From positions 258,399,332 through 258,463,331 of the forward strand of contig NC_066580.1 in assembly GCF_024323335.1 (NCBI RefSeq): DNA of 64,000 nt, given 5' to 3'. Position 1 is the stretch's first letter. Every line of letters starts with the position of its first letter. Under the pieces are notes generated by a model. The model was not told the DNA's origin, did no database searches, and saw nothing but the letters and a program-made list of their open reading frames with translations. This stretch comes from Lathyrus oleraceus. Its lineage: Eukaryota; Streptophyta; Magnoliopsida; Fabales; Fabaceae. Of the stretch, positions 1 to 12,682 are shown in pieces. A program made the translations under genes and the position numbers.

Positions 1-2457
1 CAAGAATTAAGGGACTTGCGTATGGTTCCTTTTGTGGGCTTATTTTGGCAACATATGAACTCAAGTGATTATTTCCTTTTGCATGCTTCCATGTGATGAC
101 TTTAGTATCCATTATGCAAGAATTGGAGTTGGATTGCATCATTGGTTAGGCCTAATTCAATTCCCATGCACCCATGCACCAATGATGCTATTTTTGGCCA
201 AAATTAAGAAGGTGCAAAACTAAATTCCATAGCCTATAAATACAACTGCATTGCCTCAAGAACAACAGACACACCCTGCCCAAGCCTTTCCAAGCTATCT
301 CAGAACCCTACTCCATAGAATTCCTTGAAGGTTTCTTTTAAATCGAGTTTGAATTTCACCTTCTATTTTGAGATTTAAACTCCAAGGATTCATTGCTATT
401 TTCATCTCAATTGGTCACTGCAAGCAAGAGGAGGAAGAACCAAGTGAATTCAGATCAAGATCAAGCCAAATCATTGCTACCCAAAGGTGATTTTTTCCAA
501 ACTTTAAACCTTCGATTCTCACTCAATTCTTCTCCATTCTCTTTGATTATTGGTTGTCTGAAGTCCTACCAATATAGGCAACAAGATTGAGTTGCTTTGA
601 GGCTAAATCGAAGCAACTCAGATCGTGCACCTCAAAATTCAATTCCGCATATCTCTAAATATATTTGAAATTGGACAAAATTGAGCCCAGATTCGAGCTC
701 CTGAGCATTTTTCCTTTGAATTAGTGTACTCACTTTTTTATTTTAGTGAAGGTTGGTGGTGGACCAGTTCGGTGAGGTCCACCGGAGAAGGAGACCGAAG
801 CTAGGGCTCCGGTGGTGCGTTGGCGCCTTCCCAACCTTTTGATCTGATTCAAATGTTTTAATCATGACCCTTGGTTTTAATTACCACGTGTGTGGCGCAT
901 TGGCTTCGTTCCACCATGTTCCATATGTGCGTGGCCATCAGATCTGCCACCTCAATTAATGAGGGAGATCTGATGGCCCTCGTTTTTTCTAATTTCTTTT
1001 TTAATTCTAATTTTTTATTTAATCCCTTTTTTATTTAATTCATAGAAATTTTATTTTTAATCCAAAAAATATGGAACTTTCACCAAAAATCTCTAAATAT
1101 TTTCCTCTTCCATATTTTGAATTAAAATCACTTTTAGGATTAATTTTGATATTTTTTATGAATTAAATGTTTTTGACTTATTTTTAATTGTTTCAAAATA
1201 CTTCTGACTTTCCAAAAATATTGAAATTTTTTGTCTAAGGCCCTTTGACCTTGTTTGACCTAGGATAAATCCCTTGGCCATTTATTTGGTGTTTGGAAGG
1301 GATTTGAGGTTTTGTCCATTTAATAATGCATTTTAATTCACTTTTAATTTGATTTTTAATTGATTAAATGTTTAAAAATTATGTTGAGCCATTTTTATGG
1401 TCTTGTGATTTTTGACTTTCTATTTGGGCCTTGGTCATGGTTGATTTGACTTTTGTATGATCAATACCATTGGATTTAAGGGATTGATGAAAGGTACATT
1501 TCATTTCCCAAAATGAATGGATGGTATTGATCAGATGAAATTCCTCTCATGATCAATTTGTGTTTCTACATCCCCTTCCGTCTTCATCTTCATCCCTATT
1601 CTTCCCCAATCCATCATTGACCAATGAAATCTCTTCGTGTCTAATCCTAGTTGATTCATCAGTGACCTTGTGTCAGATGAATCAACATGAGTCTGACTGA
1701 GATAGGTCTTCCCTTTTTTTTAGTGTGTGGTATGTTTTAGGAGTTTGGTTCTTTGTACCAAATCTCTAACATGCATTAACACCTATATTTTCATTATCCG
1801 ACCTTAGATAGTTGTGACTTCTACATAAGTCCAATTAGGATTGCTTAACATATAGCTAAATTTGTCCCTCAAGGCATATCATTCTAGTAAGTGAGATTGA
1901 AAGTCTCACATTCTTCATGGTATTGTTTGAGAACTTGATCTTTTTTCCTTTCATGAGAGCTAGTGGCATACTTATTGATTTATCCAAGTTGGAGCCCTTC
2001 TCATGGATGATGTCTTGGTTCAAGGATTCATACTTGTGAATGAATGGTTGAGTCTTCTCCAAAGAATGACTTAATCAATTAAAACTCATCACTAACATTT
2101 GACTAATCATTGACTAACTTTTTAATTAACATTGCTTTACTTTCAAGTCATTTACTTTATGCAATTTAAATTTCAGTACCTTTATCATTCATTGCCATTT
2201 TACATTTCATGCAACTTGTTTATGTTTCAAGTCATTTTCACTTTGCTCATTTGAGCCATATCTTGTGATTGTAGATATTGTTTGTTTGTTTTGATTTTGT
2301 TTGTAGTCTTAGGACCTTAAAAAACTTAATAACAACAAAACCCCTAAAAACATCTTGGTGGACTGTTGGATTTGATCTAAACTCTTGGACTTAGAATTAA
2401 TCAACATTCCCCGTGCTAAAGGACTTGGCCAATGCCAACATTTGAGACTGAGCTATA
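1..2457 (+). mobile_element. Ogre-type LTR (family A), left fragment
   Basis: This plus-strand stretch matches the LTR at 39263-43920 in order and orientation, for example the 'ctataaata' promoter block and the block ending 'ggacttggccaatgccaac'. It enters the window already inside the LTR, about 1.3 kb from the LTR start, and is cut at 2457 by the minus-strand solo LTR. It continues at 6241. No gene lies here; the short open frames are chance. Confidence 0.8.
235..242 (+). promoter_or_regulatory. LTR TATA box
   Basis: TATAAATA sits in the same LTR position as at 40731 and 55805 in the other family A copies. That conservation makes it the likely Pol II core promoter of the retrotransposon. 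Confidence 0.6.
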
Positions 2458-5400
2458 TGTAACGGTAAATTCATGAACATAAGCTATAGATAAACTTAGC
2501 GTCAATAAAACCAGAGTCGCCACCGCGCTTTTATTGTTTCAAAGGGAAAAGGGAAAAGTATAAGCAAAACCCAAAGATAAGAAGTTTTCAAATCAAAACT
2601 AATAAAATGCCAGAGATTACAGGTAAGGGGGGTTGGTTACACAGAGGGAAGGTGTTAGCACCCAAAGTGTCCTAGGTACTCCTAGGGAGCCCTTTTTTAT
2701 ATGTGTATGTGTTTTGGTATAAAATTATGTTTGCAATAAATAGAGTGTGGGGATGAGAAAAGAATTCATTAATTATATTTTGTGTTTGACAAGACCATCA
2801 GACTTGTGCCTACGTACCAACATAAAAATGAGGGATCAAAACCTCGTAGTTCGTGGTATCAATTTCAAAGTGAGTGAATTGCTTTTAACAAAAACTTAAG
2901 TTTAAAGGAGGTACAAAGGGCCTAAAAGAGTTTTAATGAGTGTTAGTTCTTTTTGTGTTTTGAGACTTTAAGTCAATACGATTAGATTTATTCACAAGTT
3001 TGATTTAAGAAAAGAGTTTTAAAATAAAATGGCATAAGGCCAAAGTTTCTAGTTTGCAATAAAGTCTAAGTTTAGAAATCACAAGCAAAGAAGGTTTTTG
3101 AAAAGAGGGAGAGATTTGAAATTTAAGAAGTGGGAGGAGATGAAAAGACTAATCCTAAGCAACTATCTGAGGTCGGGCAATAAAATTTTGGTGTTAATGC
3201 ATATTAGAGATATGGTATAATGAACCATACTCCTAAAACATACCACACACAAAAAGAAAATGATCAAAGGGTGGACCTAATCTCATTCATACTTGTATTG
3301 GTTCATGAACCAATTAGCCTTAGGATATTGAGATGTCATTGGCCAATGATAAGAATGGGATAGAAAGGGATTAAAGATGAAGAGGGAGGGGAGATGAGAC
3401 AAACACAAATTGGTCATTGGAGGAATTTTATCAAATTAAAATCATTCATTCATTTTGGGAGATGATATGTACATTTCATCAATCCCCTAAATTCAATGAT
3501 TTTAATCCACCAAAAGTCAAATCAACCTTGACCAAGGCCCAAACATAATAATCAAACTCCACAAGTCAATAAAAATGGCTCAACACAAATTATTTCAATT
3601 AAACAAATTAAAAATCAATTAAAAATGCATTAAATTAAATTATGTTTTATCAAAAACCTAAAACCTCTTCAAAACACCAAATAAATGGGCAAGAGATTTA
3701 TCATAGGTCAAACAAGGTCAAAGGACCTTGGAGAAAAAATTTCATTATTTTTAAAAAGTCAGAAGTATTTTTAAACAATTTAAAATATGCACAAAAACAA
3801 TTAAATCATGAAAAATATCAATATTGATCCAAAAAATAATTTTAATTTAGAAAATGAAAGAGGAAAATATTTGAATTTTTTTGGTGAAAGTCTCATATTT
3901 TTTGGATCAATAATGAAATTAATATGAATTAATGAAAATAAAGCAGTAAAAATGAAAATTCAAAAATTCAAAAATACGTGGACCATCTGATCTCCCTCAT
4001 TAATTAAGGTGGTAGAACAGATGGTCCAAAGCGCGCGTTCCATGTGGTCTTTAGTCAATTGAGCAGCACACGTGGTAATTAGAAACAACGCTCAGGATTA
4101 AAACAATTTAAATGGATCATATGGTTGAGAAGCTTGCCAACACATCGCCGGAGCCAGAGCTCCGGTCTTCTTCTCTGGTGGACCTCACCGGACTGGTCCA
4201 CCTTCAACCATCACCAAAATGAAAAAGCAAGACATGAATTTAAAGAAAAAATGCTCAGGAGCACGAATCTGACCTCAATTTTGTCTAACTCCAAGTATAT
4301 GAGAAGATACAGGGAGTTGAATTTTGAGGATCATGAACTGAGTTGCTTCGATTTGACCTCAAATCAACTCAATCTTATTGCCTACATTAGTAGGACTTCA
4401 AACAACCAAAAATCAACAAGAATAATGGATAAATAAGAGAGAATCAAAGAGCGGAAGTTTCTGAAAATTCACCTTCGAGTTGATCCAATTTGACTTGATC
4501 TTGATCTAGATTTGATTGCTTTCTCCTCCTCTTGCTTGTAGAAACCAAATGAACTGAAAATGGAAGTGAATTTCTGGAGTTTGAACTTCCAAACAGAAGG
4601 TGAAGTTCAAGCTCGATTTCAAGAGAAATATCAGAAAATTCTATGGCAGTGAGGGTTTGCAGAGGTCTAGCAAATCTTGGGCAAGGTGTTGATGATGAAT
4701 CTGAAGCCTTAAGCTTGTTTAAATAGGCAATGTGTTTGATATTTGCACCACTTGAAAATTGGACAAAAATAGTAACTCACTTGCATGGGTGCATGGGCAA
4801 TCATTTGGGCCTCAAGAGTGATGCAATCCAACTCCAAATCGTGTACAAAGTCTACTGAAACCATCATGTGCAAGCATGCAAATGGAAATGATCATGTGAA
4901 GTTCAATCTTGCCAAAACACTTCCCATAATGAAACCATGCGCAAGTCCTTCAATTTTGGTCCAAATGAGATGATCTTGGATGTTTTGGAAAGGTGAGATC
5001 GAGGGGAACAACTTTTATGTTCAACAATGTTTCATTTGAAGCTTGGATCATGATGAATTTTGAGGTGGAAGTTTGGGAAATCAAACATATTTGAAATTTT
5101 TCTAAGTCCCAAATCAAATGTTCACTTCTTCCACCTTGAATAACTTTTTCTATGGACTTCAAATGAGAAAAGTTCCTTCACCAAAGTTGTATCTATTTCA
5201 AACCTATTAAATTTGGTCACCAATTTGACCTCATTTGGAATTGGAATGAAGGAGTTCTGCATTTTAGAAGTTGAGGAAAATCACTTGTTCAATGGTAATG
5301 GTCCAAAATGATCTATAATGTTTCCTCTTGGCATATGCATTTTCAAGTTGAAGTCGAACTTCCTCCAAACATAAAGGTTTAAGTATACATCTTGAATTTG

Positions 5401-6240
5401 ATCATGCAATTTGAATGGATTTCATATCATAAAAATTAAGCAAGTTATGGTCTTTGGGAAGTTGACCTCCAAACTAGGGTTTAGACAAAATGACCTATAA
5501 TCTTTCACCATAAAAAGGACTTTCCAAGAAAAACTAGCTCTTGACTTAAACATTAAAGTTGTTTTTAATGTCACTTAGAGTAATGTTTCTCTTGGAATCA
5601 TTTTCATATGATAGAAATTGTAGGAGATAGGGTCTAGGGAACCCCAGTTTTGACCCGTTGACTTCCTCTGGTCAACCACCATGAACCATCTTGCTAACTT
5701 GACATTCTCTTGGATTTTGGGACTCATGAGGGATCATATATGCATAAGATTATGTAATGTGAAGTATCCCTTGAAATATTTGATCAATTGTTGAGGAAAT
5801 TTGTTGAAGAAGTTACACAAGATACCCAAATGAATTAGAGTTTCCAAGTCAAACCAACTCCAAACTCTTGATGATTTCTTGATCAAAATAACATGTGAAG
5901 ATCACGGGGATCCATATATGATGCTTAGAGCCAATGTAAACCAATTCTTGATTGAACTCCTTGCATTGAGGGTCTTAAACCCTAGATATGAGCTTGATGG
6001 AGCATAGGTGAGCATACACACTACCTACAAAAGCAACAAACTATACATTGACATATTTTTGGTATTTTGGTTAGTAAATAATGAAAAATTAAGTATGACA
6101 CAATCAAATGTGATTGGTGATCTCTCCCAATGCAAACCCAGTGAATGAGGGCTAGGGAGAATGCCAAGGTGTGATCCCAATGCTAATGCATATGATGAGA
6201 ATAACATGAGGGGTCTTAGGGTCAAAATTGGGGTCTTACA
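2458..6240 (-). mobile_element. Solo LTR of family A, inserted in another family A LTR
   Basis: Read on the minus strand, it begins TGTAAGACCCC at 6240 and ends CCGTTACA at 2458, the TG...CA ends of the family. The flanks are CTATA (2453-2457) and CTATC (6241-6245), a 5-bp target duplication with one mismatch, and the host LTR resumes without a gap. No primer site or internal region is present, so it is a solo LTR left by LTR-LTR recombination. Around 3170 it lacks roughly 0.9 kb that the copy at 22371-25588 keeps. Confidence 0.85.
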
Positions 6241-7319
6241 CTATCTTTGACTATGCCTTCATCTGATGCAAGATCTTGGATCCCTTTAATTTATCTGCTA
6301 CTCTGTCTTTGTGCTTAATTGTTATATTGTTATTATTTCCTATCTATGATGATTGATTCTGAGTTGATCAAGAAATATTTCATCTGATACACTAGAAGAC
6401 ATTGAACATTGCTAGCTACTGGAATGTTTACTTTGATATTATGGCCATCTTTATTTGATGCCTTAATCTTCATATGATGCTTGGATATTGCTCATTGCTT
6501 ATCGCTTATTAATTGCCAAAGTCTAAAGAAAAATGGGTTTCTATATGACATTCTTGTCTGTTGGATTGCATCTCATTGGTTAGATATTTTCAACTCTTAA
6601 CTTTTAATTTTTGTCTAGGAAAGTCCCTTCATCTCCTCCCACTTCTTAAATTTCAAAATTTATCCCTCTTTTCAAAATCTTTCTTTGCTTGTGATTTCAA
6701 ACTTAGACATGTTTTAATGATTAGAAACTTTGGCCTTATGCCATTGAATTTTAAAACTTTATTTTCTTAAATCAAACTTGTAAATAAACTTAACCATATT
6801 GACTTAAATTTCAAAAGACAAAAAGAACTAACAATCCCATTCAAATATTTGGCCTTTTGTGCCTTTTCTTGTTAAACTTTTGTTAAATTCAATTCACTAT
6901 CTTCTTTGAAATTTTTACCACGAACTACGGGGTTTTGATATCTCATTTTCATGTTAGTACGTAGGCATAATATCGAAGGTCTTGTCAAACATAAAAATAT
7001 AATCAATGAATTCTTTTCTCATCCTCTCACTCTATATTTTATCAAGCATCATTTATAGCAAAAACATATGCACACAAAAAAGGGCTCCTTAGGAGTACCT
7101 ATGACACTTTGGGTTCTAACACCTTCCCTTTGTGTAACCAACCCCCTTACCTATAATCTCTTGCATTTTATTAGTTTTTATTTGAAAACTTCTTATCTTC
7201 GGGTTTTGTTCGTACTTTTCCCTTTTCCTTTGGAAACAAAAAAAAAAGCGCGGTGGATACTCTGGTTTTACTGACGTCAAGTTTATCCATAGCTTCATGG
7301 TCACAAATTTATTGTTACA
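6241..7319 (+). mobile_element. Ogre-type LTR (family A), right fragment
   Basis: This is the continuation of the LTR from 2457. It carries the family's 3' blocks, including the 'gggctcc' and 'aacaccttccct' region and the purine-rich stretch near 7230, and ends ATTGTTACA at 7319. The next base belongs to the minus-strand Tat-M element, so this is the right-hand boundary of a family A insertion into Tat-M. Whether it is a 3' LTR or a solo LTR cannot be told, because the left end is outside the window. Confidence 0.8.
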
Positions 7320-9045
7320 ATAGGACACGACCTGTGTTGACCGAAGTGTAGGATCCTGATTCGTCATCATAAGGCGCGATGTTTTCCAAATGTTGGTCGA
7401 AAGATTTCTCCACGCCTTTGGCCTCATCGATCTTGTAATAACTTTGGTCAACTTTGATGTTCTCAACAATGCCATCCTTTCTCCAGATGATTAATCTTTG
7501 GTGTATAGTCGATGGCACTGCCATTATTCCATGAATTCATTCCCGTCCTAAGAGCAGGTTGAAATTTGCTCTGGAGTTTATCACAATGAAGAGCGTCGAT
7601 CGCGTGGTTGTACCAACGTCTAGATCGACTTGGATAACCATTAGAATGTTACTGGTTTTTCTCTCATGGTTGGATAAAACCATGTTGTATTATCGGAGAT
7701 CAACATCATATTTCCCCATTTGCTTAAACAAAGTGTGAGGCATCAAGTTGACAGTTGCTCCTCCGTCTACGAACACTTTGTTCACTCCTACTTCATCTAT
7801 GTTTGCCCTTATGAACAATGGTTTCAAATGATACATCATTCCTGGACCAGGCCTTTCAAACATAGCTTTTTGTTCCTCCACCATGCCACTGTTTATAACA
7901 TAGTAGCATAATGGTTTGTCTTCAGCAGTTTCATCTGACATGAAATCTTCATCTATTTCAGAGACTTATGATACCATATCATATTCTGCAGGCAACACTG
8001 ACATGATGCCGCAGTTGACGATGAAATCTTCACCATAAGTATCGTCATTCGTATCATCGTACATATCATCATCGAGTGGCAAATTATACTCTTCATCAAA
8101 CTGGGGAGAATAATCAGGTTCTTCCTCATCCAAATGAGGAGTATATCCAGGCTCTTCTTCATTTGACTGAAGCGTGTTCTCAGGTTCTTTCTTATTCTCG
8201 ACCTGCGATGTGCATTTCATGTTTTAGGATGTTAATATCCCTTTTGTTCCTAAAGGGTCAACAGTCATGGCCATTGTCTGGTTTGCCACAATTTTCCCAT
8301 TTTAGATCCACGCTCCTTTTGGAAGTTGTCTTTTCTATCCAGAGGTTTCGACAGCCTTTAGCTATGAAGTCGAAGCCTCTTTCCCAGCTTTCTTGTTTCG
8401 CTGGTAACGCCTCTATTGTGTTCTGGTCATATGGTTTTTTCCTTTGTAATTAGGAGAAACCATATAACCTCTTGGTTCGACCTTTTTCTCTGGAGTCTTT
8501 GCTTCTTTTTCCAAATCGAGCACTATCCACTTTGGCCTCTTGCCTCCCTTCTTATTCACAGGTTCCACCCACTTCTCTTGTGGGATATTTGACGGAGGAA
8601 GAAAAGTCTTTGGTCGAGGCTCCTAGAATTGCCTCCTGTATTCCTTATTTTGGCGCGGCACTCCACGTTTGTCGAACACAAATCTTAGGATGATAGGCTT
8701 CTCTTATTTTTGTGCCTTATTTTTGTCAGCTTTAAACTTTTCTGTAGATTTCTCATCGAACATAGCGTTGCACCTTGGACATAGTACCGCTTTTGACCTA
8801 CTCACTCTACATTTCTCATGTAAATCAGTCAGGTCTTCACCACCTTGAGTATAAACCACCTATAGTTCTTCTTCAATCCTCTTGTCGAAACCATCAGTAG
8901 TTTCAACCATCATACACTCAAAAGATTCAGCAACTAGATACTCCATGGAACCATCACTAGTCTCCACCATCATGCATTAAAAAGGTTCGGAGTACAAGGC
9001 TTCTTCAACCTTTAGAGGATCTGGGTCCACTTGCATCTTTGGCCT
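7320..9045 (-). pseudogene. Tat-M gag-pro linker and aspartic protease (broken)
   Basis: The minus strand holds the aspartic protease of a Tat-lineage Ty3/gypsy element; it would cleave the Gag-Pol polyprotein inside the virus-like particle. The active-site region reads VDGGATVNLMP (within 7690-7941), matching the D-G-G form usual in Tat elements. Upstream lies a low-complexity acidic stretch with repeated EEEP-type motifs (7966-8220), and further right a linker with several in-frame stops. Downstream, at 7315-7524 in another frame, is the usual pro-RT spacer (VPSTIHQ...). Coding is cut at 7320 by the family A LTR, so the matching RT would lie left of the window. Family assignment is by motif recognition. 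Confidence 0.7.
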
Positions 9046-10110
9046 TTAGCCAAATTGAAGCTTGCCCTCTTTCAAAGCTTTCTGCACCAAATCTCTGAAA
9101 AGAATATGCTGAGATGTTTTATGACCAAGAAACTTATGAAACTTACAGAATCCCTTTTTCTTTTTATGCTCTAAAGGGGGTTCCTTTAAACCCCGAGGAA
9201 TAATAATTTGACCATCTTTAACTAACAAACCAAATATCTCGTCACATTTAGACACATCAAAAGTGTGAGTTTTAGTAACACATTTATCTGCTTTCTCTAC
9301 TTCGATGGGACTTTTCCCGTTTGATGGTTTCAATAATTTACACGTGTAAGGAGGTCAAGGCTTGAGCTCAGCCACGTTGACCTCGCTTTCATCAAAAATC
9401 TCTTCATCATTTGAAGAGTATTCATCAACTTCTATATAAGACACTTTCGCTTTCTTATGGTATCTACCAGTTTTGGATTTTTCGGCTTTCAAGTGGTCGA
9501 TCTGTCGAACCCTATCAACTAATTTTTCCATATCCCTAAGATATTGTGTGTATAATTTCTTCCTGATGGAATAATCTAGACCACCTCTATCTATTTCGAC
9601 TAATTCGTGCTCAAGGACTTGAGTAAAGCATCTAGCCTTTAAAAGTCTAAACCTGTTGAGATATTGATTGATTGACTCAGTATTTCGTTTGACGCTAGCT
9701 AGTTCTTTCAAACTTATTTTTGAATGTCCCATGTAGAACTGTTCATGGAACAACCTCTCTAACTACGTCCACGTATAGACGGATTGTGGAGGTAGCGTTG
9801 TAAACCAAGTTAACGCATTCTTTGTGAGAGAAATTAGGAAGTATTTCAACTTCAAATCCTTATTATTTGCTATGTCACCAGCTTTGGTTTGATATATGGC
9901 AACATGTTCACCGATAGACTCTTCAGTGTCTCCGGCGAACTTGGTGAATTTTGGAACCTTCCATCCCCTAGGCAATTCTGTTTGTAAAACAAAATATGGT
10001 AAGGGAGAAGAATACATTGGCTTTTGTAGGCCTGGGCTTATCCCATTTTGAACTCTAATTCGTTCGATAATAGCCTCTAAATTTTGCTCCCAGCCATTTC
10101 CTCTTGTCAA
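9046..10110 (-). pseudogene. Tat-M gag (capsid, nucleocapsid), two nonsense mutations
   Basis: This is the capsid-type gag of a Tat-lineage retrotransposon. The core includes WKVPKFTKFAGDTEES and FHEQFYMGHSKISL, followed by a basic linker and a zinc-finger-like CKFHKFLGHKTSQH. In relatives the last residue of that finger is normally Cys; here it is His, so the finger is probably lost. Three open pieces share one frame and are separated by TAG at 9763-9765 (CAG expected from the family) and TGA at 9355-9357 (GGA expected). The frame closes at 9046, earlier than in intact relatives. The upstream part (10111-10896) keeps a proline-rich, degenerate amino end of the same frame family. Confidence 0.75.
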
Positions 10111-10896
10111 ACCTGCCTGACCACATGGTCGGGATCTTGATTTCTATTGACTAACACAACGGGAGGCCTTTGGGCCACCCTAAGTATTGGTTCGACCACC
10201 TGGTGTTCTTGATCAATTGTTTCGTGGACCATCTCCTCATGTCGGGATGGGGTTTCTGATCGAGATGGAGGTGGGGGAGTCTATCGAACTTGCGCTCTAA
10301 GAGCCCCTAGGAAATCCCTTATTCAGGTCATTTGAGTTGCCATTTGTTGGTAACTCTGAGTCAAATATAGAATCAATGGTCTCAGTATGGCACGCATTTT
10401 CTAAGTCAGCATGCAAACCATTTTGTGATTGCTTTCATCCATCTGCTATCTCATGACTGCGACAGAACTTGATGTGAAAGTTGGGACCGACTGAGATGAA
10501 AAACCTAAACTTCGGGGTCAACTGAATTGGTTTACCAAAGGTCATAACCCCTGGTAGGGTGGGAATGGCGACGATGGACTTTCGCCAAATGTTGAACTGC
10601 TATTATGCATACTTTCCATAAATTCAGTTGGCACTCCTAAGGTTCGATACATGGGAATTGTGAAACTGGGCATATATTACCCTGAAGTCCCCATCATCGT
10701 CGGCCTTGAAGTCTCAGGCTGACGTGATGTTAATATTGGTCCATTTTATGCAGTCAAAACTGCTGATATAGTGCCAGAACTAACATCAATTGCTTGTGAC
10801 ACAACTGTATCTTCTCCTGAAGACGGTTCTTCGTTTGGATTTGGACGTGGTGATACCGTTTTAGCACTATGTAGTTGCATATACTGAACACAACGT
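10111..10896 (-). other. Tat-M leader and degenerate amino end of gag
   Basis: This lies between the primer site and the recognisable gag core. Minus-strand translation gives charged and Pro/Gln-rich stretches typical of Tat gag amino ends, with stops in every frame. No start codon can be chosen with confidence. Confidence 0.5.
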
Positions 10897-10914
10897 GTCC
10901 CACCGGGTGTGCCA
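10897..10914 (-). other. Tat-M primer-binding site
   Basis: The minus strand reads TGGCACACCCGGTGGGAC, three bases after the LTR end. Its complement would end in ...GTGCCA, as the 3' end of a mature tRNA must. The exact tRNA was not identified. Confidence 0.65.
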
Positions 10915-10917
10915 ATT

Positions 10918-11528
10918 TGTTCGCATGTGGTTTTCGCGCAAACAATCTCTAGCCTTCCTATCGTGGTTTACTTGCTGGACCGACTACAAAGTTCTGAGTA
11001 TATGGTGTGTTTTTGGTGAATGCTTGTAAGAAAGGGTGTAATGAAAGTAAACAGACAGAATCAAGATAAAGATGTAAATAAACTAAGCAAATGAAATGAC
11101 TTGATAAGTTAAATTGTTGGAAAATAAATATGGAAGCAAGTGTACATTTTTGCAGGAAGTTAACTCTTTTCTATTAGACGTTTGATACTTCAAGTGTTTT
11201 CCTTTTGCAATATTACAAATGCCACCCCTAAAACTGGAAATCAAATCTACTTAAATAGTAATAAAGAATGACTTCTATGTAGTTGTAGTTCATTCACGAT
11301 GTGCCACGCGTCTGAGTCTGTAAACCCACGTCCTTTGCAACTTCCCCCATGTTCTACTTAACCAATTTGTATCAATCCTTGCGTGTTTTGCTTCGACTTC
11401 GACAAGATCACCCCCATCGAATTTCTTTCGACCTGGCTTAAGTCCCTCCTAACTGTCGAACCGCTTCGACTGCATTCCTCCTGCTTCTATTCTTCTTCTT
11501 CGGCATAGTCGAAATTTACTAGCTAATA
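10918..11528 (-). mobile_element. Tat-M 5' LTR (about 0.61 kb)
   Basis: On the minus strand this LTR ends ...CGAACA at 10918, next to the primer site, and starts TATTAGCTAG at 11528. The second copy at 32923-33391 has the same start (TATTAGCCAG) followed by a polypurine tract, which fixes the boundary. The expected terminal TG is TA in both copies, so it is either a family feature or shared decay. Beyond 11528 the sequence switches to LTR family B. Confidence 0.7.
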
Positions 11529-11684
11529 AGGGTATTAGCACCCCTAACATCAGTTGTACTCAACATGAACTGTTTTGATTGTTATATGCTCGAATGAGTG
11601 TTATATCTAAGGATTAATCACAAAAGAATAAAGGGAAAAGGAAAAGAAATAGATCAAGTGTTCAGAGAGGATTAAGGCCATCAT

Positions 11685-11732
11685 GCCTATGTATCCTTAT
11701 AGTGTAATAAGGAATTCAGAGCTCCATAGTTC
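11685..11732. other. Two-stem hairpin module, LTR-B variant
   Basis: The outer stem is CTATG (11687-11691) with CATAG (11725-11729). The inner stem is CCTTAT (11695-11700) with ATAAGG (11707-11712), with a 6-nt loop. Compared with 15685-15732, both stems carry paired changes that keep pairing. Confidence 0.6.
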
Positions 11733-12297
11733 ATAGAACTAATTGTGGGAGGTGAAAAGAAGCGTGATAACAAATATGGTTTAAACTAAAGGGTTATATG
11801 GTTTAACTCCAAAAAAGGATGAAATCTAAACCCAAGCAAATATGGTGTGGGTATCCTAAAGCATTCACCACTTATAGTACGACCGAAAATAAAGAGAATT
11901 AAGTGTTTGGTTCCATAGCAAACGTCTCTTGGTTCACAAGCAGACACAAGATGGAGCTCAAAGAGATAGTGTATTTGGCTCAAAGAGAGAGTATATCACA
12001 TGTTTTGAATGAAGATAGTAGGTATTGAAAGATTTGGATGATTCCCTAAGGAAGAAGAAAAAATAATGATAAATATGCTTGTAGAGGATTCGAACCCTCG
12101 TGCCTACGTATTCTCATCGTGCAATGAGAAAATTAGAGCTTTGTAGTTCGTGTAACTAATGTAGAGAAAATAAAGGTATTGATGAGATTGCCCAGAGGAA
12201 AAGCAAATTGTTTAAAAATCAAGGATATGGTATTAACTAATGATGGTAATAAACCATAGAGTATTCATAAAGGCATCGTCTGAACTAAAGATGCTAC

Positions 12298-12682
12298 CAG
12301 AGTTTGAGACTCCCTAGGGCAGGAAAAGATATTACCAGGGTTTGCGACCCCGCAAGGCAGAATGAAATATAGCTAGAGTCTGAACACCCTAGGGAAAGAT
12401 AGATGAACTCCACGGGGAAAGAATAATATAGATGTGCCACAGTTTGAACTATACAAGGGCAAGGAACAAATTTCCAGAGTCTGCAACTCAAAAGGGTAAT
12501 AAGTAGGGGTTGCTATAGTTTGTAGCTATACTAGGAAGAAAAACATGAATGCCAGAGTATGTAACTAAATAAGGAAAAAAGGAATATGATGCCAAAGTCT
12601 GTAATTGTAAGGGCAAAGTCAATGGTTTCCAGAGTCTGTACTCCATAGGCAAGATGCATAAGTGTGTCATAGTCTGAACTAT
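12298..12682 (-). repeat. Degenerate tandem repeat, about 39-bp period
   Basis: About ten diverged units start near 12298, 12336, 12373, 12433, 12473, 12512, 12552, 12592, 12630 and 12668. Each carries a core like CCAGAGTCTGNAACT followed by an AAGGGCAAG-like end. The last unit is cut by the Athila insertion at 12683. It belongs to the family B LTR. Confidence 0.6.

Larger units (their letters stand above)
11529..12682 (-). mobile_element. Partial LTR of family B
   Basis: It aligns by eye with the solo LTR at 15376-20416, starting about 155 bp in (the 'gtattagcacccc' block). It shares the 'gaggatt...tgcctacgta' modules at 11685 and 12102. It is bounded left by the Tat-M LTR and right by the Athila LTR at 12683, so both elements probably inserted into this older LTR. 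Confidence 0.7.
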
